From positions 20,610,452 to 20,674,451 of the forward strand of contig JAPTYO010000002.1 in NCBI GenBank assembly GCA_036873135.1: a stretch of DNA of 64,000 nt. Direction: 5' to 3'. Positions 43,831-54,548 of the stretch are shown here, piece after piece. Under the pieces are notes generated by a model. That model ran no database searches and had not been told where the DNA came from. It worked only from the letters and a program-made list of their open reading frames with translations. Numbering within the stretch: position 1 is the first letter of the stretch; every line of letters starts with the position of its first letter. Position numbers and translations under genes: made by a program. Source of the DNA: Clarkia xantiana subsp. parviflora (taxonomy: Eukaryota > Streptophyta > Magnoliopsida > Myrtales > Onagraceae).

Positions 43831-44604
43831 GGGAATAGAATCTAAAAAATGTCCCAATTTTGACTCATGAGTCAGTTTGGTGTCTAAGTTGAAATTTAAT
43901 GTCTCAATTTTCATATGTATTACAATTTGCTGTCTCCGTTAAATTTTCGGGTTAAGTTGAACGGAATCTAGTCATGTGATGGTCACGTGAGTGGTCAATT
44001 TTCAAAATTCCAAAAATACCCCCTGACCAGAATTAGGGTTCCGGCCGATTCCGACCAAACCCACCCGTTTCCGGCCGATTGCAGCCAAACCCACCCGATT
44101 CCAGCCGATTGCGGACTATTGCTGCCAAACCCACCCCTATTCGGCCCGATTACGGCCAAACCCACCTTGATTCCAGCCTATTGCGGCCAAACCCACCCGA
44201 TTCTGGTCGATTACGGCCAAACCCACCCCAATTCCGGCCAGTTATAGCCAAACCCATCCCAATTATGGCCAATTCCGGCCGATTACGGCCTATTCTGGCC
44301 AATTTAGGGTTAAGCAGCTCCGATTTAGGATTTAGGGTTCCGGCCAATTCCGGCCGACTCCGACCGATTGGAGGTGGGTGGGTGGCCGGAGTCGGGGTGG
44401 GTGGCCGGATCGAAGGCTTTAAAAAAAAAGAAGAAGGGCAAAACAATCTTTTCAACTCAATCTGTTAAACTTAACCCCAAAATCTAACCGAAAACCAAAT
44501 AGGTACAAAACTGAAAATTGGGACACCAAATATCAACAGTTTAAAATTGAGACACCAAACTGGCACTCGGGTCAAAATTGGGACAGTTTTTAAGTTCTGT
44601 TCCC
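43831..44604. mobile_element. Mutator-like foldback element
   Basis: 774 bp with terminal inverted repeats. The left arm is gggaatagaatctaaaaaat and the reversed right arm is gggaacagaacttaaaaact. Both arms continue with gtcccaattttgac and agtttggtgtct. A perfect 9-bp target duplication AAAAATTAT (43822-43830 and 44605-44613) supports the Mutator superfamily. The middle carries a diverged tandem repeat instead of a transposase. Confidence 0.85.
44040..44290. repeat. Diverged tandem repeat inside the Mutator-like element
   Basis: Units of about 28-31 bp containing ccgattgcggccaaaccc and cccgattccagcc-like parts recur about eight times. A Pro/Thr-rich open frame here results from the repetition. 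Confidence 0.7.
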
Positions 44605-44806
44605 AAAAATTATATACATCAACTAGGCGGGCGGGCTTGGTGCAACAACCTTTGTTAGTCCATCAACATACATGTGCCTGAAACATCTATTACTTGTGCT
44701 GCTTGCTTGGTGAGTCCATGAACATTGGCCTGAAAGTAGATTAGGCTCAAATAGTACAATAAACGAAATAATTAACGCACTAGGTTACAAATCTAGCTAA
44801 TGGAAG

Positions 44807-45638
44807 CAGTGTTATTAGAATTGGACTGGATATCGAACCGGTGAGGGTGCTGGTTCCCGGTTCTACTGGTCTGACCGGGTTCATTGCATGCCCTATATAA
44901 ATTTTGCAGTGGTGTATTAAAGTTAGGAAGAAATGTAACTGAGTCTCCTTTTTCCATGGCAAAAAAAAAATCACTATTTTCAGAGTGGTGGAGACAATAC
45001 GGGAAGATCCATCACTGCAGGAGATCAATAATTTCGTGCATCCATATTTCCATGGAAGATCAAGTATTTAATCAGAGCAATAATCGAAAACGAGCTAGGC
45101 TCTCCTCCAACTCAGAAAATCAGATATCGAGGTGTTGCCGCAGGTGAAGTGGCTGAGCGATGATTTCCTTGAGTTGTTCGACGACACATGTCTCGTTCAA
45201 GTCAGCCAGGATCTCGGTTCGATGAGGAGCTCTCGACACCTCCGTCGCGGTGACGGTAATGGATCAGACGAGCCGACAGTTTTCCACAGTGGTAAGCAAC
45301 AAGTTGGAATGGAAACAACAACGACTCGTATTACCGCGGAATTAGATGAGTAGAGCAGATAATGGTTGCTCGTTGAAAATGAAGAGTCAGAGGCACTTTG
45401 TCTTTGACGATGAAGAATCAGAGGCGGCCGAGTGAATGGATTATATTCAGGGTTTATAGATTCTTATGTTCTTTTACTTTTTTCCGAACTAGTGAACCGG
45501 TTGTCTGGGCTGTTCGCAAAAATCCGAATGTTGAACCGGGTTCGCTCCCTTCTCGGTCTTTAGAGTGAACCGGGTCGGTTGAAGCACTAGTTCTTGATTT
45601 GATCTGGTCGGATCGCCGGTCCGATTCTGATAACACTG
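44807..45638. mobile_element. Non-autonomous hAT element
   Basis: 832 bp with ends cagtgttattagaattgga and, on the opposite strand, cagtgttatcagaatcgga. It is flanked by a perfect 8-bp target duplication AATGGAAG (44799-44806 and 45639-45646). The subterminal parts contain gaaccgg and accgggt in both orientations. No transposase is present, and I do not recognise the interior. Confidence 0.85.
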
Positions 45639-45861
45639 AATGGAAGATAAAAATATATTATTTGGCAAAAAAAATTAAAGGTCGAACATTATGAAATGTC
45701 GAAAAATAACATTGTTGCATTTGTGACTATAATGAAAACTGGAATTCACGATTTTATAGGAATTTGAGAATTACAAATTTTCTAGTTGAGAAATATGAGC
45801 TATCTGAGATGAGATCTCCATGGCTTTAAGCTTGATAATTGAGTTATTGCATATTGAAATT

Positions 45862-46012
45862 GATGTTTTGACCACACATCAACATCTATTACAGTAGCGT
45901 TGTACCCATTGAAGAGTGCATCTACCAGTGAAGTAGCACAATCATCGAAAATCTTAGAGAAAGTTGACCATTTGCTTCCATAAACATAATCATAAGTAAA
46001 CTAAGTTGACCG
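45862..46012 (-). pseudogene. Kinesin motor-domain fragment, copy 1
   Basis: On the minus strand the sequence reads FTYDYVYGS, then SKIFDDCATSLVDALFNGYN and ATVIDVDV. This corresponds to the kinesin motor region FTFDHVYG...LVDALFxGYNATVLAYG found just before the P-loop, closest in feel to KIN-4 type proteins. Only about 50 residues are present. The nucleotide-binding loop GQTGSGKT is absent, so it cannot act as a motor. It is a captured or dispersed gene piece. Confidence 0.7.
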
Positions 46013-46460
46013 CAAATACATGTAATAGATAGAAACTTGGAAATTATTATATTTATAATATCACGGTTAAGTTATTCAGAAATATAAGATATGCCAATAT
46101 TGAAAAGCAAAGTGCATTGTTCCGACGTTTTGAACAATCCCATGGTCACACAATTCGTTTTCTCTTCTCCAACTACCCGCACCCTTTTAATTGGAGGGTT
46201 AACGTTAATGATATTTAGTTATTGGATAATATTTGGTTATCAATCCAGTCTAAATAAATCCACATTAATGGACAGAGCCTTTCAAGAACATCTGGGAAAA
46301 GTGGGAGCGGGAGGGCCATTTGTGACTATAATGAAAACTGAAATTCACAATTTATAGGAATTTGGGGATTTCAAATAGTCTAGTTGAGAAACTTTGAGCT
46401 ATCTAAGATGAGATCTCCATTGCTTTTAGCTTGATAATTGAGTTATTGCATATTGAAATT

Positions 46461-46611
46461 GATGTTTTGACCACACATCAACATCTATTACAGTAGCGTT
46501 GTACCCATTGAAGAGTGCATCTACCAGTGAAGTAGCACAATCATCGAAAATCTTAGAGAAAGTTGACCATTTGCTTCCATAAACATAATCATAAGTAAAC
46601 TAAGTTGACCG
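46461..46611 (-). pseudogene. Kinesin motor-domain fragment, copy 2
   Basis: The same as copy 1, 599 bp downstream, with no difference seen. Confidence 0.7.
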
Positions 46612-47059
46612 CAAATACATGTAATAGATAGAAACTTGGAAATTATTATATTTATAATATCACGGTTAAGTTATTCAGAAATATAAGATATGCCAATATT
46701 GAAAAGCAAAGTGCATTGTTCCGACGTTTTGAACAATCCCATGGTCACACAATTCGTTTTCTCTTCTCCAACTACCCGCACCCTTTTAATTGGAGGGTTA
46801 ACGTTAATGATATTTAGTTATTGGATAATATTTGGTTATCAATCCAGTCTAAATAAATCCACATTAATGGACAGAGCCTTTCAAGAACATCTGGGAAAAG
46901 TGGGAGCGGGAGGGCCATTTGTGACTATAATGAAAACTGAAATTCACAATTTATAGGAATTTGGGGATTTCAAATAGTCTAGTTGAGAAACTTTGAGCTA
47001 TCTAAGATGAGATCTCCATTGCTTTTAGCTTGATAATTGAGTTATTGCATATTGAAATT

Positions 47060-47210
47060 GATGTTTTGACCACACATCAACATCTATTACAGTAGCGTTG
47101 TACCCATTGAATAGTGCATCTACTAGTGAAGCAGCACAATCATCGAAAATCTTAGAGAAAGGTGACCATTTGCTTCCATAAACATAATCATAAGTAAACT
47201 AAGTGGACCG
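47060..47210 (-). pseudogene. Kinesin motor-domain fragment, copy 3
   Basis: The third copy carries several substitutions relative to copies 1 and 2 (for example gaagcagcac for gaagtagcac and aaggtgacc for aagttgacc). Some are shared with the inverted copy at 47266-47440. Confidence 0.65.
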
Positions 47211-47265
47211 CAAATACATGTAATAGATAGAAACTAAAATACCCCTGTAATGTTTGCACCATTGT

Positions 47266-47450
47266 CCAAGTTTCTATCTATTACATGTATTTGCGAGCCA
47301 CTTAGTTTACTTATGATTATGTTTATGGAAGCAAATTGTCACATTTCTCTAAGATTTTCGATGATTGTGCTGCTTCACTGGTAGATGCACTCTTCAATGG
47401 GTACAACACTATTATAATAGATGTCGATGTGCGGTCAAAGCATAAATTTC
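47266..47450 (+). pseudogene. Kinesin motor-domain fragment, inverted copy
   Basis: On the plus strand the sequence reads FTYDYVYGSK, then SKIFDDCAASLVDALFNGYN and TIIIDVDV. With copy 3 it forms a large inverted repeat around a spacer at about 47235-47265. The shared gtgctgcttcac variant links it to copy 3. Confidence 0.7.
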
Positions 47451-48714
47451 CATACAGCCTCACTTTTTAAAAATATTATATTTAATTTTTTATATTAATT
47501 TTTTTCATATATTACAAAAAAAAATTGAAGTTTAAATTTTTGTAGTGGACGGAAAAAAAAAAAAACAGTTAACTAAGTTTAATTAAATCACCGTCTTCAT
47601 CACTTCATGCCTCCCTCCTACAGAAGACTATATTCACACCTTCCAGACTTCACGAATCCATATTTTACTCCTACTTTTCAACTATTTTTTACTATTTTTA
47701 TTTTTATTTTTGGCCTATTTATATGTCGCATGATTTTCATATATATATATATATTATATACCTGTCAGCCCTACACATATGCGTGGTATCGTCGTGAAAA
47801 TGTTATAAATGACCAAATCATTTTGACTCTGATGATAATATAAGAGCGTGACGACCAGATCAGTATGACCACACCGTGGTGCATTCGACATCATGTTCTG
47901 CTTGTTTGGGTTGTGAACTCACTTATGGGTGGTGGGTGGCCGTACCCGGTTTTATGATAAATACATGCTGAAGAGAGAAACCATGAATGTGACTTTGACA
48001 TCTTAATTAGGGAGATGAGGGAATCAAGATACCATTTATATAGAAGAGAAGATAACACTTTATAATTAATCACCATAATAATTAGGTTTAGAACTTATAA
48101 GGATATTTGTCTATTTATTTATTTATAGTATTCCAAAAAGCTATTACACCCCTTTGATACACTCTCAATATGCATGGAAGGAATTATATATTTGTATGGA
48201 TTGCATTGTGTATTGTGGATGACTTTATTTGTTTATTATAAGTCACTTTCATTACCAAAGGATGCGGTGAGTCTGAGTTTTAAATGGAATAAAGATGTCA
48301 TTTACATATTTTTACAATTTTATGTTATACATACAGTTTTCCAAAAAGAAAAGAAAATCAGTCAAACTTTGACATTTCAAAATAATTTTATCTATACGAG
48401 ATAATAATAATTAACTGAAAAAAAAAACATTACATACTAATTTAACTTTCTACCGGCCGCGTATATATATATATATATATATATATCTTGACGTGTGATG
48501 ACTAACTAACCTTGTAAGGCTCGAATAAGAAGCCTAATTAAATTATTTTATTGATCAATGCATGCAGCCATGACTATATATAGAATCACGACTATAAATA
48601 AAATCAAGAACACAACAAAGATTGCGGTTACAAAACACAAACAGATACAATAATTATTATGTCTTATTTACTATATATATATATATATATATATAGTTGA
48701 TAAATGAATGCATG
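47451..48714. other. AT-rich intergenic DNA
   Basis: Poly(A) and TA runs are present, with no gene recognised. The last 250 bp probably include the 3' untranslated region of the minus-strand RCI2-like gene. Confidence 0.45.
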
Positions 48715-48997
48715 CTACTGGTACAATACATAGATGGCGTAGATCATACCAGGAGCATATCCCATAAATGTCAGAGCCAAACATATCCAAAACTCCACCT
48801 GCATCGATCGATCCATGCAATATATATTTATTAATCAAAGAAAAGAGATCTAATAAAGACATATGTTCATAATTTGAAGAGAAGAAGTAGGTAGGTAGCT
48901 AGGGTTTAGACATTACTTGAAACTGGTAACGATGATAGACACTAAGAGGCGGCAGGAAGATAGCCAGAATGATCTCCTCAAGTGTCGGCTTAGTCAT
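48715..48997 (-). CDS. Diverged RCI2/PMP3-type small membrane protein
   Basis: Two exons: 48917-48997 (27 codons) and 48715-48798 (27 codons and TAG). The 118-nt GT-AG intron lies at the same place and phase as in the copy at 38076-38310. The 54-residue product starts MTKPTLEEIILAIFLPPLSV and ends GMIYAIYVLYQ. The second half (VEFWICLALTFMGYAPGMIY) is normal. The loop usually reading GVFLRYGCG or similar is SVYHRYQFQ, which is unusual and adds a His and Gln. Both helices remain plausible. It is probably a paralogue of the gene 10.7 kb away with a membrane role. The loop changes could mean altered function or early decay. Confidence 0.88.
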
Positions 48998-49090
48998 GGC
49001 TAGGGTTTTTGTGATATCTACTTCTTCAATTCTCTTTGAGGAACTCAACTGATGATGATCTGAGAGCTAGCATCTGAAGAGGAAGAAGAC

Positions 49091-49097
49091 ATTTATA
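49091..49097 (-). promoter_or_regulatory. TATA box of the second RCI2-like gene
   Basis: TATAAAT on the minus strand in gctgtgtataaatgtc, 94 bp upstream of the start codon. Confidence 0.55.
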
Positions 49098-49425
49098 CAC
49101 AGCAAGGTGGATGTTTGGACCATTAATTACGTATTATTCCATTCCATGCATGCATGCATAATATTGCGAGTATTATGAACGCGGTGACCTTCATAAAATT
49201 ATTATGTACACATTATAGTGAGGTAGTATTATGATTTCAATCACTTTTTATGAATTGTAGGGGTGTAGGAACCTTCCATATTAACTAGTATGTCTTGTCA
49301 TGTCCATTCTTTCCATAAATGGAGGGTCCTAAAACAAATTGGAGTTAATTTCATATGTTGTCGGTGTTTTGCATGTGATTAGTTGTTTCTATTGAAATAT
49401 GTTAAAAAAAAAAAAAAAAAAAAAA
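49098..49425. other. Intergenic DNA
   Basis: Includes gcatgcatgcat near 49145 and ends in an A run of about 22 at 49403-49426. No gene is seen. Confidence 0.4.
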
Positions 49426-49429
49426 AGTA

Positions 49430-49885
49430 GGGCACAGTTTCAAGTTTCTATTTTGCACATGTTGTTTTTAGGTGTCATACATTTAAATTGTTGTCTCAGG
49501 TTTCACTTTCATTGCTTTTTAGGTTATGTCCATTTTTTCTGTTAAACTTGACGGATTTTGGTACATTGACTCCATAAAATTCAATAAGAGATTAAAAAAA
49601 ATGAAACTTTTTTTTTTCCCTTTAACTTATATCAATTAGTGTGTACATAAAGTGAAATTGAAAAACTTATGCGAAATTGAAGTTTAATTAAACTTAATTG
49701 ACATAAATATACATGAATTGAATAAAATCCATACCTAAATCCGTCAAATTTAACGGAAAAAACGTCTGGAAAGCAAAAAAGTAAACGGAACCTGAGATTG
49801 GGATTAACAACAATTTAAATCCGGAACACCTAATAATGCAATATGGTGCAAATTTAAGACTGTGATAATTATGTTCTTAACCCTA
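49430..49885. mobile_element. Foldback element, possibly Mutator-like
   Basis: The arms are imperfect inverted copies. Left: ttaaattgttgtctcaggtt, then gttaaacttgacggatttt. Right, reversed: ttaaattgttgttaatccc and ctcaggttc, then gttaaatttgacggattta. The arms span about 130 bp each. Target duplications are not visible because the left edge abuts a poly(A) run. Confidence 0.5.
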
Positions 49886-50361
49886 AAGACTATACTAAAA
49901 GTTTTACAAGGAAGCTTATTAAAACAATGATCTCTTTTTAATAGTGATATCATAATGCACAAGTTTGATTCCTAGTAATACCGTTGAAAATTTCATTAAG
50001 TTTGATGAATGAAGATGTGACCAAAATGAGCTCATAATATGTGAACCCTATTATATTAAGTCAGATTGCACTATGTTAAAAATTATGTTGAAATCGTTTA
50101 TCCGCAAGTTCGGGTGTCTGGACAAGTCGGACACTGAGATTCCTATTCGAATAAGCCTGGACTGATCCCTAACTGACCATAAACTCAGCAGGATTCGGAA
50201 TATATAGTTAGGTGAGGGTAAAAGCTAAGGGTGCAAAGTAGAACTGTCTAAAAATAAAGGTAGGCGGTTGTAATTACTGAAAGGTGAGGATACACTAATA
50301 TATGTTTAGAAGTTTAGGATGCAATATGGATCTGATATAAGTTAGGGCGCACGAATGCAAA

Positions 50362-50370
50362 TTTCCCGCC
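50362..50370 (+). promoter_or_regulatory. E2F-like site upstream of GET4
   Basis: TTTCCCGCC, 106 bp upstream of the GET4 start codon, fits the E2F consensus TTTSSCGC. It may be coincidental. Confidence 0.3.
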
Positions 50371-50475
50371 GGTAGTTTCTTGCTCTGTCGTCAAGTCAAT
50401 GAAGAAAACAAGACAGAGGGGTTAGAGTTGAACATCATACCGATCTCCCTCCACGTCGAGCTACGAGTCGAAGCC

Positions 50476-53400
50476 ATGGCCACGCGAGAAAGAATCAGAA
50501 GAGCTGTTCTTCCGCCTGTTCAGGAGGTATTGGAATTCAATTTCCCTGCTGTTGGATTGCATTGTATTTCAATTTCTCTGCTGGATATTCGAAGATTTCG
50601 AGTTTGCGTTCTTTGTCCTTGTTCATTCAAATTCAGTTGGAGCTGAGCTGAGGTTCGAAATGGTTGGAGTTATTATATCATTGTTTGTTTGCGTTCCATT
50701 TGATGATGCAGAACATAGATAAATTGGAGAAAGTTATAAATCAAGGCAATTTCTATGGAGCTCAACAGATGTACAAGTCTATTTATGCAAGGTGTTTTTT
50801 TATGCCTCATCATCTTTACATGTTTAAATTCTAATAGTTTAATTATTCATACTCTTCTCTTAATTGAGTATGATTCAAGTTTTTAGAGGCTTTTGCTGTT
50901 GTATACAAGCTTGTGATATCTCTAATTCTAAACACAATCTAACTGATTCCACCTGTGATCCAGATACCTTTCTGCTGAACGTAATTCCGAAGCGTTGGAT
51001 ATCTTGGAATCTGGTGCTTGCCTTCAACTAGAGCACGGACAGGTTCGATCAATAGCTCGGATTAGTTCCTGGTATTGATTTATTAAGAAATTGATTAAAT
51101 TATACTGGCACGAATCATGGATGTTAGGAAAACAGTTATCACATTGAAAATATTAAACAGTAGCTAAGACTATAAGTGTAAGCTTTTTCGTTGGATATGG
51201 TTCCATCAAGTTGATAAACCATGAGTGGAATTTCAGACGATTCTGTTGTTGATTCTTCAGGTCACCTGCGGGGCTGAGCTTGCTATTTTGTTTGTGGAAG
51301 TACTTGTCAAAGTAAAATACCCCTGTAATGATGAAACCATTGGTCAGTTTTTTTCCTATCATTTATTAGTTATGTCCATCAATGTTTGCACCTGTTAAAA
51401 ATGTACTTTGTACACACAATTGAGCTATCGTACAGACACATTATTAAAGCTTCTGAAGAGTGTGTTCTTAACATGTTGATGCAAGAATAATTGGAGTCTC
51501 AGATTTGACAGAAAGATTAGGAGTTTTTCAGTTTTGGGTTTTCATGACCTTGGTTCCACGGAAACTATATTTCATTTATTTTTTAAATGCTCAATTAAAT
51601 ACCTAAAATGATTAATAAACTCTGGTTTAATTTGAGCATCAGCTTGGTAGCTCACCCCCTGGTGCTCCTTATTGCATATTGTAACAAAATCTATTTTTCT
51701 AGATCGTATCAGGAAAATCTACAAAAAATTTCCTAGGGTTTCAGTGCCGCAGCATGTTGAAGATTTTGATGATGAGAACGAGATACAGAACCTTACAGAA
51801 GCTATTGATGCAGCAAAAGTACGAGTAGAGGGCTGCTCATCATTCCTGAGAGCTGCTTTACGGTGAGATGTCAGACCATGTTATATTGATTTAAACCATG
51901 AAATAACCTGCTGCTCTTACCATTTTTCGGTTGCTGATGTTAATACCCTTGTTTGATCAATCATTACATGTATGATCTATACTTCTATACGTTATTGAGC
52001 ATCAGCGCCTGAACATGAGAGTTGCTGGGATTGTCATTTAATACGTTAATCAGTGCCGTCCTGGAATTGGCCACATCATGAACCTGGACTTGCTGTCAAA
52101 CAAGGGTCCTCATTCTGGACAAGGGCCACAGATTGTTTTAATGGAACTCTTCCTGTATGAACTTAGTTGAACTCCAATTGGTCACTCTTTGCCAGTTTTG
52201 GATTTTGGATGTGATAAGATAAGATAATGTCTTTAGAAAATAACCTCTAAAAATTGGAAAAGGATCCGTTCAATGATGCTCAGTGAATTTGAACAAAAGA
52301 TAAATAATAAGAATAATAGAAAAAAACTTTGCTTCATGAATTATCATTTGATAGTATCACTTACCATGACATTTACCAGCTAAAGTGTCTTTGTCTACTT
52401 GTAACAAATGCTTCTTTCTCTGTTGCTTGAGCAGGTGGTCTGGACAGTTTGGAGCTCATAAAACGGGAGCACCAGAAGTGCATGAGATGCTAGCAGAGTA
52501 TATATATTGTCAATCTCCTGAAGCGGTAGGATTGGTATTCCATATCTATTGTATCCTTTGATTGGTAGCTCTGAGGAACTAATTATCGATGATATATGCT
52601 TCGTATGCATTCTTGTTATTTTACACTTTTTGTTGTTTGAATTACCATACATCTTCTTTTCAGGATATGGCTAAAGTTTCCTTTCACTTTGTTAGAGGAA
52701 CCAGTGTAGATAAATTTGCATCAAGTATAGTTAACTTCATGGAAAAGGTTAGCTTGCTTTGTCTCTTTCATTGCAACTTATAACAATGCTAGAACTATCA
52801 TATTTGAATCGGACTAACCGTTAACTCCGGATTCCCACGCAAATAAAGTGAAATTTCTTATACACACGTTAAACCTATGCTCCTCCGACTGCTTGAAGCT
52901 TATTATAGAGAGAATATTGATTATTGATAGATACTCTTTATTTGGTGCAGTGCTATCCAGGTGAAGACGATTTGGCAATTGCACGGGCAATTTTGATGTG
53001 AGTTCTCCAGAGAAGATAAGATATTCCAAGTGCATTTGAATTAGTCGACTTCCTCTAATCTAATCATTAAAACTAGTTAGTTTATAGTTTTTTATTAAAT
53101 CAAAAGCTCATTTTCCGAGCATGTTAGTTTTACTACCAAAAAATGCTGCATTTGAAGGTACTTAGCTTCTAACTATCGTTTACAGGTACCTATCCATGGG
53201 TAATCTTAGAGATGCCAATGCTCTCCTTGATGGCGTAAAGAAACAACTGGAATCGAAGAGGCTTGAACTCCCCAAATCAGATTTAATGCAGTACATGCAA
53301 TTTCTGTTGGAAGTGTAAGTTGCAAACTTTGTGGATAGTGATTGGAGCTGAGATATATACAATCTAGATACCGACCTTATAAATTATCCTTTACAGATTG

Positions 53401-53882
53401 CAAAGAGACGCTCTGCCCCTTTTCAACATGTTGAAGCAGAATTACAAATCAAGCATAGACCGTGATCCAGCATTCAGTGAGGTACGAACTATGAATTCTT
53501 GATACGAGGGAGCAAAACCCCAATGCAGCACTCTATTCCTCTTTCTCTTGACATTATTAATATCTATACACATATGGGTCCTAATATGAAGAATACTATG
53601 GTCAGTTTGTGGATCTGATTGCTGAGAAGTTTTACGGAGTACAACATAGAAATCCACTGCAAGGAGTATTTGGAGACTTGTTCAAGGTGAATTTTCTTTG
53701 ATCTGTTGCTTAAACTAGAACTATAGGGCAAACCTTCATAAGACTGTAGCTTAGTTATCATCACTTAAACTACAATTCAGACCCCGAGACTGAGATCTTT
53801 TGTTAAAAAAAAAATTGTAATCTGAGGCCTCTGCTGTTGGATTAATCAAATCCGTTTCTTGCAGATGATGGGAGGCGAATAG
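50476..53882 (+). CDS. GET4: GET4, Golgi-to-ER traffic protein 4 homologue
   Basis: Twelve exons: 50476-50526, 50712-50791, 50964-51042, 51261-51342, 51703-51862, 52435-52525, 52664-52747, 52951-52997, 53186-53314, 53397-53481, 53606-53686 and 53865-53882. They give 987 nt and 328 residues, the normal length for plant GET4. The protein begins [20 protein letters not shown] and ends MMGGE. Family features include [40 protein letters not shown] and [13 protein letters not shown], all in an alpha-solenoid of helical repeats. GET4 works in the cytosol with GET5/BAG6-type partners to pass tail-anchored membrane proteins to GET3 for insertion into the ER. The frame is open upstream to about 50380 but no ATG lies there, so the ATG at 50476 is the start. 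All introns are GT-AG. Confidence 0.96.
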
Positions 53883-54545
53883 CATGTCCGAAAAGAAGTT
53901 TTGGTTGTTCCCCTTGTGTCGGTAAGATTGAGGAGTTGTTTTGTTTTAGGGTTCTGCTTCTTGGTTTTACTTGAACCCCACGCTAAAACTGCTCTTTCGT
54001 GGAGGAATTGTTGTACAACAATTTGTATCATAAATGTTCTTTGGTCGAGGTTGTTACGTGTCCTTCAATTGATATCTAGTGGATTCATCATATCAGTTTA
54101 AATTGAATTTCAGCAGTATTGTTTGTTTGTATATATATATATTTTTTTTTTTTGGTAATGGGTGATGGTATTTTATTAGAATTAAGTTTTTTTTTTTTTT
54201 CATTATTTTTATCAAAATGTTGTACGTTTTTCTTTTGGCATAAAAATCTTGTACGTTGACCTAATGGTTAATGGATTTTTTGGTCGAAACCTAATGGCTA
54301 ATGAATAGGAAACCATTATTGACGAAGCACCTAATGGATGAATGACATATATGTGCGGTAATCTAGCGCTTGTAAATTACTTGCATCCTCTCCATCTGAA
54401 ACATAATTTTTTTTGACTAAACTAAATAATGATGTAAGATGAAATTTGTAATTTTAATATTTGTTAAATCTAATTTTAGAGTTTCTTGTTCAAATAGTAA
54501 TAATGTATTATTGTGCCACGTGGTATTATTGGTCATTTTAAACAT
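53883..54545. other. GET4 3' region and intergenic DNA
   Basis: Probably carries the 3' untranslated region in its first 200 bp, followed by T-rich sequence. No gene is seen. Confidence 0.45.
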
Positions 54546-54548
54546 TAA

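Larger units (their letters stand above)
45720..47234. repeat. 599-bp tandem repeat, 2.5 copies
   Basis: Unit starts are at 45720, 46319 and 46918, each tttgtgactataatgaaaac. Copy 3 stops at about 47234. Copies 1 and 2 share an apparently identical tail (about 45845-46318 and 46444-46917), while copies 2 and 3 share an identical head (46319-46420 and 46918-47019). That pattern fits unequal crossing-over of an older dimer. An 88-residue open frame (46091-46357 and 46690-46956, MPILKSKVHCSDVLNNPMV...) occurs in copies 1 and 2; I do not recognise it. The minus strand carries a kinesin fragment. Confidence 0.92.

Noticed and set aside
43987..44468. Proline-rich protein gene
   Set aside because: The open frames follow a diverged tandem repeat inside a Mutator-like element, and several frames are open at once.
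50380..50475. N-terminal extension of GET4
   Set aside because: The open frame upstream begins at TTG, not ATG. The ATG at 50476 gives the standard GET4 start [17 protein letters not shown].
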